A DNA stretch of 64,000 nt from Candidatus Heimdallarchaeota archaeon (lineage in GTDB: Archaea > Asgardarchaeota > Heimdallarchaeia > Heimdallarchaeales > Kariarchaeaceae), in the NCBI GenBank assembly GCA_030149205.1, contig JASBSB010000006.1:372001-436000 (forward strand). The letters are read 5' to 3'. Shown here piece by piece: positions 51,668 to 61,747 of this stretch (its first letter is position 1; each line of letters opens with the position of its first letter). A model generated the notes under the pieces. The model made no database searches. It was not told where the DNA came from and was given only the letters and a program-made list of their open reading frames with translations. The position numbers and the translations under genes are program-made.

Positions 51668-53179
51668 TTAATGTTCTTCAATAAAATCTTTTAAGTTTAT
51701 TTCGTGAGGTAAGAGGGCTCGCTCTACTTTGGGTTTTTTAATTTTTCTGATTCCCCCGATTGCAAGTCCACCGATCAAGGTAAAACCAAGAATGGAGTAC
51801 ACTAGCCCTAAGCCTGCTCCACCTTGAATTTTAACTGCTGCTAATGCACTATACTTGTCTAAGGTATGAATTGTGTTATTGGTTTTCAAGCTATAAATTT
51901 CTATTCTATTGTTTACCTTGTTTTCTCTTACAACTGGGTAGGTATGTTCTATGTTGAGAGAATTCGTCACAGGAAACAAAACGTAAGATTTAATATCCCC
52001 CTGGAAGTTTGTGTATTTTGCCATTGAAATATCAAAGGTAAATCTCCCAGTTGCTGAATCAAAAACATCTTTTATTGACCAAGTTAAATAAATATCATTA
52101 CCTGAGGTATGAACACCTGTCATCGACCTTACTTCACGGTTATCTCTTGATGGATCAAACTTAACAGATGACCATTGATCCCGGGCCGTTAGTGAATTTG
52201 TTTCTGGCTTTACAGAAGTATCAGGAAGGTAAGTTGCCCAAGTGTTTCCAGAAAACCAAGAACCTCCAGCAATAAAAACTCCCTTATTTATTGGAAAGAT
52301 AACCGGTCGGGTAAATGTAGATCCAATTGACTGATAATCATAGGCATCTGGAAAAATTACCGTTTTATATGTTTCTGGAGTACTGTTTAAGAATTGAGTA
52401 GGATTATTTGGAATCATTAAAAATTGGATATTAATTTGTCTAGCCAAATTTATCTTATTCGTAAAAGCTATGTAACTTGTACCATTAACAATTGTCATAC
52501 CAGGATAATATACGTCTATCAGCTGCCTGCTTTTAGAGTAAAAACCTCCAATATGATTTCCTAATAAATCAAAATGCCTCCATTGTCCATTTAATAATGC
52601 TGCATAATGAATAGAAGTGTAACCTTGAACGTTAAATTGTGAGTTGAAATAGTCTTTTGAGTTTTGATTATATATTACAGAATAAACAATTCTGGGGGAT
52701 CCACTGGCAGTAAGTGCAATATAAGGAGACATTGCATACCAGTTTGAAGGTGTTGTAATTGGAACAGACATCCAATTATTTATTCCCAAACGTTTTGCAA
52801 AAAATAAGGTGTAATTTTGAGTAACATAACTTGTATATATTGAACCATTGGAGGCTATTACAAAATTATAGTGATAAGGATAAACAGGGGTATCTGTAAC
52901 ATTTTCTGTATGTAGACTACCATTAGTTTGAAGAACTGCAAATTTAAAGATATGCTTGCCAGTTAAGTTTTCTCCACGAGGCTCATTTACGTTTAATGGA
53001 CCAACAAGGTATGAAAAGAAAGTTTGACCATTGCTCCCATTTTTTAAATCCAATCGAGAACTGTTCGCTGGAACTTTAGTTAGAGCCTCACTCGAGAATT
53101 CCCTTAATTGTCCGTGGGTAGGAATTAAAGAAATAAAAAGCATAAATACTACAATGAATGCAGTTAACTTGAATTTCAT
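51668..53179 (-). CDS. Exported protein with C-terminal TM anchor
   Basis: KLTAFIVVFMLFISLIPTHG signal; GLGLVYSILGFTLIGGLAIGGIRKIKK anchor. Confidence 0.65.
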   Translation of the reverse strand: MKFKLTAFIVVFMLFISLIPTHGQLREFSSEALTKVPANSSRLDLKNGSNGQTFFSYLVGPLNVNEPRGENLTGKHIFKFAVLQTNGSLHTENVTDTPVYPYHYNFVIASNGSIYTSYVTQNYTLFFAKRLGINNWMSVPITTPSNWYAMSPYIALTASGSPRIVYSVIYNQNSKDYFNSQFNVQGYTSIHYAALLNGQWRHFDLLGNHIGGFYSKSRQLIDVYYPGMTIVNGTSYIAFTNKINLARQINIQFLMIPNNPTQFLNSTPETYKTVIFPDAYDYQSIGSTFTRPVIFPINKGVFIAGGSWFSGNTWATYLPDTSVKPETNSLTARDQWSSVKFDPSRDNREVRSMTGVHTSGNDIYLTWSIKDVFDSATGRFTFDISMAKYTNFQGDIKSYVLFPVTNSLNIEHTYPVVRENKVNNRIEIYSLKTNNTIHTLDKYSALAAVKIQGGAGLGLVYSILGFTLIGGLAIGGIRKIKKPKVERALLPHEINLKDFIEEH

Positions 53180-53246
53180 AGACTTGCATTTTTTAAGAGA
53201 TTAAAATAATTACTGTTAGAATTTAATTAATACTTAAATTTATGAT

Positions 53247-55133
53247 TTACTTTCTAACTTTTCTTTTTAAAGTAATTGCAATAAATATCGACACAAATGT
53301 TACTATGAAAGGAACAAGTGATACCGGTGTTGGGGTTGAGGTAGTAGTGGTACCAGTCGGAGTACTTGAAGTTGTAGTTGTCGACTTAAAAGCCACATTA
53401 CCCCATTCTAAGGAAGAGGTTGATAACAATAATGCGTCTATTCCTGTTAAGGTATCAGACCAGGCCCACTGGGATTTAGGGTATACAATTGGGATCACTG
53501 GTAAGTCCTGATGAATCAATTGTTGAACTTTAACTGCCCATTCTGTTCTCTTTACTGGATCTAAAGTTGACGTGTAATTGCTGATTGCGTTCTCAAGTGT
53601 TCTGTTGTTATAGTTATAGAAGTTTCCACCAACAGGTCTCCAGTTAGATTTCTCATATAATCCAGTTGGATCCCAGTCCAGACCCCAACCATAACCTACG
53701 AAGAAAACATCAAATCCTCCCTTATCGTATGATTTTGGAGGTACATCTGAACCAAATGTTCTAGGTTGAATATCACCCCAACCAGTGCTTACATGTTTAG
53801 TAACACCAATTCCGATCTTTGGTAATTCTGCTGCAAAGTTATCACTCCATTGATTTCTGGCTGGGTTTGTGTTGGGTGATAAAACAGTCACATTGAAAAA
53901 GAATTTGGGATAGACGCCTGTTTTATTATTAGGTGTTCCAAGTTTTGAATAGTCATAACCTGCCTTTGTCATCATCTCTTTTGCCATTGTTATATTGAAT
54001 GGATCTGGTTTGATGTTTGCATCCCAGCCAAAAGCACTAGATGGCATGGTTGAAGCTGCTGGTTGTCCCAGACCCTGTAAGATCTGATTTGCAGCTAAGC
54101 TTCGATCAACTATTAATGACATAGCATGTCTAACGAGTCGTCCACGACTTGCATTCAGAGCAACAGAGTCACCAAATTTACTTGCTGGGCTGCCTGAGCC
54201 ATTTCCAAAGTATGGGTTGAAGTGATTAAGTGAGATTTCTTGGTGAGCCGGGTCTCCAACGATTGTTGCTGTTATTCCTCTAACTAATTTCAATTCTGAT
54301 GGGTAAGGAACATATTGAGAATCCATTAAATTGATGGTTCCAGATGCTAGAGCACCAAGAGCTGCTGCTTTGCTACTTACTTTTTGAAATACGATGGAGT
54401 CCAATTTAGTGTTTGCTGCATCCCAATAGTTTGTATCTTTTACAACAGTTACAACCATATTGGTAGTATCAATTTTTTGCACTTTGAATGGACCAGTGGA
54501 AGCTACATCTGAACCATCTGAAGCATCCCAGTTACAAACTGTAGCATTTTTTGTTGAAACACAGGAGTCATACCTACTTTGGAAATGACTTTTTTCAACA
54601 ATTGTTGAAGCTAATAATCCTAGTGCAAATGCATAAGGTCTGGTTAAATTGAAAAAGACAGTTGATGAATCTATTTTACTCACAGATGAGTTTGTCATAT
54701 ATTGTGAGGCAATTGGATAAACACCTACATCAATTAGAGGGGTTAAACGAGCCTTAAAGCTAAAAACAACATCATCTGCCGTAATGGGAGTACCATCAGC
54801 AAATTTGAGGTTCGGCTTTAACTTTACTGTGAACTGTGTGCTATTTGCAGATACAGTTGGCATCGAAGCTGCTAAATCAGGCACCCAGTCTCGACTATTT
54901 GCTGCGCTTCTTTTAAAGAGCCCAGAAGTAACTGCAGAAAGCCATTGGGCAGTTGCGTAACTTTGAACTGTGAACGATGAAAACTCAGTGAAATCATATG
55001 GCAGAGCATAGATTAAAGTTTTCGAATTTTGGTTTAAAGAAGGGTTTGCAAACCCGAGCTGGATGATTGAAACACTGCTAACTAGAAGAAGAGCAGTGGT
55101 GATCATGAAATACAATTTTGTTTTACTTTTCAT
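53247..55133 (-). CDS. Extracellular solute-binding protein, family 5
   Basis: VKLKPNLKFADGTPITADDVVFSFKARL; Thr-rich linker and C-terminal TM anchor. Confidence 0.9.
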   Translation of the reverse strand: MKSKTKLYFMITTALLLVSSVSIIQLGFANPSLNQNSKTLIYALPYDFTEFSSFTVQSYATAQWLSAVTSGLFKRSAANSRDWVPDLAASMPTVSANSTQFTVKLKPNLKFADGTPITADDVVFSFKARLTPLIDVGVYPIASQYMTNSSVSKIDSSTVFFNLTRPYAFALGLLASTIVEKSHFQSRYDSCVSTKNATVCNWDASDGSDVASTGPFKVQKIDTTNMVVTVVKDTNYWDAANTKLDSIVFQKVSSKAAALGALASGTINLMDSQYVPYPSELKLVRGITATIVGDPAHQEISLNHFNPYFGNGSGSPASKFGDSVALNASRGRLVRHAMSLIVDRSLAANQILQGLGQPAASTMPSSAFGWDANIKPDPFNITMAKEMMTKAGYDYSKLGTPNNKTGVYPKFFFNVTVLSPNTNPARNQWSDNFAAELPKIGIGVTKHVSTGWGDIQPRTFGSDVPPKSYDKGGFDVFFVGYGWGLDWDPTGLYEKSNWRPVGGNFYNYNNRTLENAISNYTSTLDPVKRTEWAVKVQQLIHQDLPVIPIVYPKSQWAWSDTLTGIDALLLSTSSLEWGNVAFKSTTTTSSTPTGTTTTSTPTPVSLVPFIVTFVSIFIAITLKRKVRK

Positions 55134-55457
55134 TTATATCATCCTCACGAAGAATTTTCAATATTTTGGTTTGAAATCCATCGCTAGTTATTGTGAATTT
55201 ATTTGGAAGTTTATGAATTTATCCAGCAGAAATTTCTCAATTTTCAAATTCTGAGAATAAATCATGCATTTCTTCAAATCAATTTATTTGAGATTTTACC
55301 TTTTAATTAAAGATTTTAGCACTTTATTTTGATAATTAATGCCAATTTTTCCACAAATATCGTCGGTAAAATGCACAAATGAACTAAGAGTTAAAATGTA
55401 ACAATTTGTTTAGTCTAGTAACAATTCTCCCAAAGTATATTGGTAAGTGTTTCAATA

Positions 55458-57080
55458 TTATCTCATGTATGCGTACGAAAAGTCCTTAGGTGGGCTAAAG
55501 GTCTCCTTAATTGCTTGGACACTCACCCATCTGATAAGATTTAAATAGGAACCAGCTTTATCGTTAGTTCCTGATGCTCTTGCTCCACCAAATGGTTGTT
55601 GGCCGACTACAGCAGCAGTGGGTTTGTCATTGATATAAAAGTTTCCTGCGGCGTTTTTAAGGGTATGAGTCATGTATTTGATGACACTTCTCTCTTTTGC
55701 AAAAATCGAGCCTGTGAGAGCGTAAATTGAGGTAGTGTTACAAAGATTGAGTGCTTCATCAAATTTATTATCATCATATACATATACTGTAAGAACAGGG
55801 CCAAAAATCTCTTCTTGCATTGTTTTGAATTTAGGGTTTGTTGTCTCAACTATCGTTGGGGGGATGAAATATCCTCTGGAAGAATCAGCTTTTCCTTCAG
55901 TGATGACTTCTGCTTCTGTGGACTCCTCAACATAGGATATGTATGATGTGATTTTTTCATAGGCACTTGCATCAATGACTGCATTCATCATTGTAGTAAC
56001 ATCTTCAACATCCCCTTGTTTAAATTCTTTAAGCTCATCAAGCATAATTTTCTTGATTTCTGACCAGCGGGATTTTGGTACATACATTCTTGATGCTGCA
56101 GAACATTTCTGACCACAATATTCAAATGATGCTCGTAAAGCAGCTATTGCAACCTCTCTGGAATTAGCTGAGTTATGTACAAAAATAAAGTCTTTCCCGC
56201 CAGTTTCTCCAACTATTCTGGGGTAACTCTTATAGGTAGCTATATTTTCTCCAATAACCTTCCACATTTGATGAAATGTTGAAGTAGAACCTGTAAAATG
56301 AATACCAGCCAGATCTGGATGAGGCAATATAATCCTTCCAACCTCAGAACCCTTTCCTGGTAAGAAATTTATAACACCATTAGGTAACCCTGATTCTTCA
56401 AACAGTTCCATCAAGAAGTGGGCTGAATAGACAGCTGTAGATGCAGGTTTCCAAACAACTGTATTACCCATAATTGCTGGAGATGTCGGTAGATTACCAG
56501 CAATACTAGTGAAGTTAAAGGGTGTCACAGCAAAGACAAATCCTTCTAGTGGTCTATAGTTTACAGAATTCCACATCCCACGAGGGGAATATGGCTGATC
56601 TCTGTAAATTTCTTGCATATAATATGTGTTAAATCTGTAAAAATCTATCAACTCACAAGCGGAATCAATTTCAGCTTGGTAAATATTTTTTGACTGTCCC
56701 AACATTGTAGATGCATTCAACACTGGTCGATATTTCCCGGCTAGCAAATCAGCCATTTTTAAGAAAATAGCAGCCCGATCCTGCCAATCAAAAGATTCCC
56801 AGACTTCTTTTGCCTCCATAGCAGCCTCAATTGACATCAAGATATGCTCTTTACTAGCCTTTGAATAATACCCAAGCACATGCTGATGATCGTGAGGTAT
56901 GACTATTTTTTCTTTTTCGTCAGAATATATTTTTTTTCCACCAATAACCAATGGGACTTCTATTTTCTGATTTTTGAGGGATTGAATCTCTGCCATCAGG
57001 GTTTTTAACTCAGGAGAATCTGGAAGATACCCCAGCACTGGCTCATTGGATGGTTTCGGTACACTTGGAATTAGATTCAT
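55458..57080 (-). CDS. L-glutamate gamma-semialdehyde (1-pyrroline-5-carboxylate) dehydrogenase
   Basis: ALDH motifs TPFNFTSIAGNLP, GIHFTGSTSTF, GETGGKDFIFVH, YCGQKCSAASRMYV, GQQPFGGARASGTNDKAG. Confidence 0.9.
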   Translation of the reverse strand: MNLIPSVPKPSNEPVLGYLPDSPELKTLMAEIQSLKNQKIEVPLVIGGKKIYSDEKEKIVIPHDHQHVLGYYSKASKEHILMSIEAAMEAKEVWESFDWQDRAAIFLKMADLLAGKYRPVLNASTMLGQSKNIYQAEIDSACELIDFYRFNTYYMQEIYRDQPYSPRGMWNSVNYRPLEGFVFAVTPFNFTSIAGNLPTSPAIMGNTVVWKPASTAVYSAHFLMELFEESGLPNGVINFLPGKGSEVGRIILPHPDLAGIHFTGSTSTFHQMWKVIGENIATYKSYPRIVGETGGKDFIFVHNSANSREVAIAALRASFEYCGQKCSAASRMYVPKSRWSEIKKIMLDELKEFKQGDVEDVTTMMNAVIDASAYEKITSYISYVEESTEAEVITEGKADSSRGYFIPPTIVETTNPKFKTMQEEIFGPVLTVYVYDDNKFDEALNLCNTTSIYALTGSIFAKERSVIKYMTHTLKNAAGNFYINDKPTAAVVGQQPFGGARASGTNDKAGSYLNLIRWVSVQAIKETFSPPKDFSYAYMR

Positions 57081-57144
57081 TTGTTATCATTGGTTCTACA
57101 ATAGTCATTTTATGAAACCTTTTAAATTACCCCTGACAGTTTGC

Positions 57145-60100
57145 TTAATTTTCTTTATCCATTAGTTCCTCATTAAGTTTAATCTTTTTGAGTTCATTAT
57201 CAAAAATGATAACACCTTTTCCTATTTTTCCATCTATGTAGATAACAAGAGGATTCTCAGAATGAACCCACTTTATATATTCACCTTCCTTAATTGTTGC
57301 AAGTGTGTTTAACCTCTCCCAATCAATCTTTGACTCTTGATGATGAAAAGGAACAGAAAAGTAGCTCTTCTTACTCGATGTAATATTCAAAAAGAAATGT
57401 TGACCTGAGGATGCATCTACCTGAAAATTTTCCATACCATATTCAACTATGGATTGAGAATTGTCTATGTCATGCCATTGAACTGGGATGCCCAGGTAGG
57501 GATCCTGGGTTCCCCATCTCCCTGGTCCAAGCAAAATATATGGTTTTTCTGATCCCAAAAGCTTGTTAAATTTACTTACCTCATCTTTAATGTCAAAGGT
57601 GTGATTGGTACTAAAGGTCTCAGGTTTTACAAAAACCACATCAAAGATTTTTGAACGTTTCCCGTTTCCAAGTACTGTATCTGAGTATATTATTGAATTA
57701 TCCACAAGTTTGGAAATATTTATGTCTACCTCTTCAAAATCAGTTATTAAAGGACGCATTTGTAACAAGTAGAAATTTAAATGAGTTTCATCAGGCCTTT
57801 GATCTAGTGTCACTGCATATTCAAATTCCACTTCACAACCAAAGCTCATCCTTCCAACTTGAATAATTGAGTTGAGTAGTTCAAGGAAAGGGACTTTGTT
57901 ATATTTCAACAGGTATGCAAATGTTACAACTAATGGACCTTTCTCTTCTACTCGATCTATGATACGGTCGTTATGACCATCGTATGTAGAGGCTAACCAA
58001 CTCAATCTCTTAGATGCTCTCAGCTTATCGATTGGGAGTTCTAGTAAATTTGAAAGTTGACCACGTTTAAAGTTTGAATCGGTCGAAGAGGTGTCTAAAG
58101 CAAAGAAATGTGTTTGAGAATTATCAAACATATCTTTCGTGTTCGAATACTGTGGTAGAATTCTTGGATATTTAGGACTAAATCTCAATGATTTATGTCC
58201 ACTGGTAATCTGCTCTCCTAGACCCACTGCTATCTGACTTGTACCCTCTTCAGGCCTCATATATGAGACTGGATAGAAATTGTAGCTTTGACCAACACCT
58301 GCAAAATCTGGAAAAAATATATGATCTGTAAATTTTCCGACAATTTTTTGAATAATCACTGCCATTTTTTCAAGTTCTGGTTGTTGACCTGAGGATAGAA
58401 GATAACTTCGGGCAGTTTGGGTAAAAGTTGACATGTAGACCAATTTTACTGCTTTCTGTAAAGTTTCTGCTCTTGTCTTTGCTTTAGGATGGTTATTTGG
58501 TAACATAAATGTTGCATAAATCCCTGCGAATGGTTGAAATTGTGAATCCTCAAGTAAGCTAGAAGACCTTACTGCAAGAGGTGATTTGACTTTCCGGGAA
58601 AACACATTCAAAACTCGTAGTAAAGATTTAGGGAGTTTGGCATCTAAAAATTTGTTACGAAGCTCATCATCAGATAAATCCTTTAGAATAAGGTCCTCAA
58701 AGTGATTAATTTCAATGAACTCATCAAAGAACGAGGTGGTTAGTACTAAGGTTTTAGGCAGTTTCACAGAAATGTTTGAGAACCTGCTTGCCAGTTTGGT
58801 TTTGAAAATTAAATTGTTTAGGAATGCTAATCCTCTGCCCTTCCCACCAAGTGAACCACTTCCAGCTTTCATAAACGGCTTTAGTTCATAAAATGAATCA
58901 GGGTTAAATTCAGTGATGACTCCTTCTGTTTGTACCTCTTGTGTCATTTTAAAGAAATGGATCAAAAATTCTCTGATTTGTTCACCGTCATCAAACTGTT
59001 TAACTGAGATGTCACGTAGTTGATAGGCAAGATGAAATTCTCCACGTGTGAACAGCCAATTTGAAAAATCATTCCTCGATGCATGAAAAACTATTGACTC
59101 AACTGGTATCTTCTTTATTACACGAATAAACTCTCTTAGATCATGTGCTCTGGCGATTTCACGACCACTGGCTTCTGCACGAAACACAAAATCACCGAAT
59201 CCGATGTAAAAGAGAAATCTTACAAGTGAGTGGAAAAACTTTTGTGACCTCTTATGAACAAACGAAATACCTAACTGTCTTGAACGATCCTGATTCTTTA
59301 ATTCAGAAGATTGGAGTAATATTGGCATGTTTGGCAGTTGATCTCGTATAAATTCGGTTAAGTCGAAACCCGCTTCTAAATCTTTCTTACCATCTTTTGG
59401 AAAACCAACATCAGAAATCAGAGCAAGGAGGTTGTTTTTATAAATCGAAATTAGCTCTGTTGCTTCTTCATAAGTTCTTGCTAAAAGAATCTTAGGCCTC
59501 CCCCTATAAAGCAGCAGTTTGTGGACGTGATTGACTCCTTCAGCCATGATTTTACGAGTTTGCCTTAGGATTTCTCTATATAAAAGTGGGAGAAATCTTG
59601 AATAATAGCTGATAGAGTCTTCAATGACAAGAATTATTCTTACCAACCCATAATCTGCATCAAATGGGGCATTTATCCGATCTTCAATTAGTTTGATCAT
59701 GGTAAAGAAGATCCCTGAATCACCAGTATATGTGAAAACTGCATCTACAGAACCTTGCTCTTCAATCGCAGGTAAATTTACCAATTCAGATGGGTTAGTA
59801 ACTAACATAACAATTGAAATGACTGGAAATTCCTCTTTAATCATGTTTGCTATTTCAAATCCGTCGAGTCCTGAAATTCTCCTGGTAGTTATAACAAGAT
59901 CAAACTTGTGCCTTCTCAATAGGTCTAAGGCCTCATCTAAATTCGAGACACGTGTGACTCGAGGGGGAGGTGAAGTTAATTTTAATTCACTGTACTCTGT
60001 GAAAAATTCTGTACCTTTTCCATCTTCTTCAATAATAAAATCATCATAAAGTGTTGAGATGAGAAGAACTTCCTTAACCTTAAATTTCATGAGATCATAA

Positions 60101-60180
60101 AACATGTCATACTTAGTCTCGTAATCATGTTGGACATCCTTAAAATTGAAGACCTCATCTCTGTAGGTTTGTTCTTTCAT
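57145..60180 (-). CDS. PEP/pyruvate-binding (PPDK_N-like) domain protein with N-terminal receiver-like domains
   Basis: SGSLGGKGRGLAFLN, AVRSSSLLEDSQFQPFAGIYATFM; N-terminal KFDLVITTRRISGLDGFEIANMIKEEFPVISIVML receiver-like. Confidence 0.75.
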   Translation of the reverse strand: MKEQTYRDEVFNFKDVQHDYETKYDMFYDLMKFKVKEVLLISTLYDDFIIEEDGKGTEFFTEYSELKLTSPPPRVTRVSNLDEALDLLRRHKFDLVITTRRISGLDGFEIANMIKEEFPVISIVMLVTNPSELVNLPAIEEQGSVDAVFTYTGDSGIFFTMIKLIEDRINAPFDADYGLVRIILVIEDSISYYSRFLPLLYREILRQTRKIMAEGVNHVHKLLLYRGRPKILLARTYEEATELISIYKNNLLALISDVGFPKDGKKDLEAGFDLTEFIRDQLPNMPILLQSSELKNQDRSRQLGISFVHKRSQKFFHSLVRFLFYIGFGDFVFRAEASGREIARAHDLREFIRVIKKIPVESIVFHASRNDFSNWLFTRGEFHLAYQLRDISVKQFDDGEQIREFLIHFFKMTQEVQTEGVITEFNPDSFYELKPFMKAGSGSLGGKGRGLAFLNNLIFKTKLASRFSNISVKLPKTLVLTTSFFDEFIEINHFEDLILKDLSDDELRNKFLDAKLPKSLLRVLNVFSRKVKSPLAVRSSSLLEDSQFQPFAGIYATFMLPNNHPKAKTRAETLQKAVKLVYMSTFTQTARSYLLSSGQQPELEKMAVIIQKIVGKFTDHIFFPDFAGVGQSYNFYPVSYMRPEEGTSQIAVGLGEQITSGHKSLRFSPKYPRILPQYSNTKDMFDNSQTHFFALDTSSTDSNFKRGQLSNLLELPIDKLRASKRLSWLASTYDGHNDRIIDRVEEKGPLVVTFAYLLKYNKVPFLELLNSIIQVGRMSFGCEVEFEYAVTLDQRPDETHLNFYLLQMRPLITDFEEVDINISKLVDNSIIYSDTVLGNGKRSKIFDVVFVKPETFSTNHTFDIKDEVSKFNKLLGSEKPYILLGPGRWGTQDPYLGIPVQWHDIDNSQSIVEYGMENFQVDASSGQHFFLNITSSKKSYFSVPFHHQESKIDWERLNTLATIKEGEYIKWVHSENPLVIYIDGKIGKGVIIFDNELKKIKLNEELMDKEN

Positions 60181-60286
60181 CAGTCAATTCTCAAAATCAG
60201 GCTTCTTATCTTTTTAGAATCTGTGTGGGAATAATGTGTTTAATTATTTTTCCAATATTAAGATGAATAACCATTATATTTAGACC

Positions 60287-60787
60287 TCACATGAATCTAG
60301 AGAGTAGCTTTACTTCTTGGTTATCATCATTATATTCTACTAACCCAGCATTTCTTAGGTCAAAAACCGCTTGCCTAACCTCCAATCCTCGTAGTCCAGA
60401 AGCTTTTGTTAGTTCATCTAATGTATAGATTTCTTTCTCCCCGTGAAGTATAAACAAGATACGTACATGAGACCCAGAATTGAATACTTCTCCTACTAGA
60501 ACTAAATAAATGTCCAGAAGTTTTAATGCATCTAAATCTCTTTTGTCTTCAGTTTCGAGGTCTTTCAATTTTGTCAATGTCTCTTCCATCTGTTGATTAA
60601 TCTTTTGAAATTTGGAGTTAAGGGTATCATTTTCAAATTGAAGTTCATCTATTTTTTTTTCGAGGGTCTGTACTTCAACCTTATGTGACTTTTTAAGTTC
60701 TGTCATCTCGTTATCAATCTCCACCCAGACTTGATTTAACTGGTTTATTAATCCAGAAATTTGACTTTGTCGTGTTTCACTCATCAA
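60287..60787 (-). CDS. Coiled-coil plus winged-helix-like protein
   Basis: Heptad-rich N-terminal half, C-terminal YTLDELTKASGLRGLEVRQAVFDLRNAGLVEY. Confidence 0.6.
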   Translation of the reverse strand: MMSETRQSQISGLINQLNQVWVEIDNEMTELKKSHKVEVQTLEKKIDELQFENDTLNSKFQKINQQMEETLTKLKDLETEDKRDLDALKLLDIYLVLVGEVFNSGSHVRILFILHGEKEIYTLDELTKASGLRGLEVRQAVFDLRNAGLVEYNDDNQEVKLLSRFM

Positions 60788-60858
60788 ACAGTCTTAATTA
60801 CACCCTATATTATTTTTGTTTATAATTGATAAATTATTTTATTAAATTTATGAAAATA

Positions 60859-60960
60859 TGCACGAGCCGGGAATTTCGTAGTTTACACTATTTCGAACCC
60901 GGGCCCCCTGCGTTCTGCAAAAATTGGCAGGCAGGCATACTACCACTATACTACTCGTGC
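60859..60960 (-). tRNA. tRNA-Gly(GCC) with two introns (12 nt at 37/38 and 19 nt at 59/60)
   Basis: Acceptor GCACGAG/CTCGTGC; anticodon stem CCTGC/GCAGG; anticodon at 60926-60928; intron 1 60913-60924 with CTGC/GCAG central helix and 3-nt bulges CAA and AAC; intron 2 60873-60891 with TTCG/CGAA central helix and 3-nt bulges AAA and ATT; spliced T arm CCGGG TTCGAAT CCCGG. Confidence 0.93.
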
Positions 60961-61063
60961 CCTGCTTCCGTAGAAGCAATTTTAATCTAAATGGAATTAA
61001 CTTAAATTTTGTTATGTTGTACATTGATATTATCTAGTAATTCATTGTATGAAAAAAGGATAA

Positions 61064-61741
61064 CTAACCCAATCTACCGTTTGAAATTCTTACAACTCTA
61101 TCTGCATACCGTCTCAGTTCTTCATTATGTGTTGCAATAATGACAGCAGTTCCCAATCTGCATACCTTTTTCAATAGTCGCATAATTGTCTCTCCAGTTT
61201 CTTGATCCAAATTTCCTGTTGGTTCATCTGCGAATATTATCTTTGGTTCCTTCACTAGGGCTCTGGCAATTGCCACCCTTTGCTGTTCACCACCAGAAAG
61301 TTCCTTTGGAAAATGATTTTCCCTGTCATATAAATCCAATTGTCGTAAGGTTTTGAGAGATTTTGTTCGGAGCTCTCCACTATCCAATTTTGATGGGTAC
61401 ATGGGACTCTCAACATTCTCTACTGCAGTCATATGATCAATTAATTCCCAGCTTTGAAACACATAGCCAACTTCGTCCCTTCTGAAGGTAGTTAGCTCTT
61501 TATCAGTCAAAGTCGTAATTTCTTTGTCTTCATATTTAATTGACCCAGATGTGGGCTTTTCAAGTCCAGATAGAAGATGAAGCAATGTGGATTTCCCAGA
61601 TCCAGAGGGTCCAAAAATTAGAACCATCTCAGCAGGGTCAATCTTAAAGTTAACTTCAGTCAGGGCATGCACCACTTCGGCTCGTCCTCTTTTGTAGGTC
61701 ATTGAAAGGTTTTCCGCCTTTAATATATTTGTTAAACTCAT
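61064..61741 (-). CDS. ABC transporter ATP-binding protein (LolD/MacB type)
   Basis: [56 protein letters not shown]. Confidence 0.92.
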   Translation of the reverse strand: MSLTNILKAENLSMTYKRGRAEVVHALTEVNFKIDPAEMVLIFGPSGSGKSTLLHLLSGLEKPTSGSIKYEDKEITTLTDKELTTFRRDEVGYVFQSWELIDHMTAVENVESPMYPSKLDSGELRTKSLKTLRQLDLYDRENHFPKELSGGEQQRVAIARALVKEPKIIFADEPTGNLDQETGETIMRLLKKVCRLGTAVIIATHNEELRRYADRVVRISNGRLG

Positions 61742-61747
61742 TTTTTA

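Noticed and set aside
53300-53400. Short-period repeat near GTAGTAGTGGTACCAG..GTTGTAGTTGTC
   Set aside because: Encodes the Thr-rich linker of the solute-binding protein; low-complexity coding sequence
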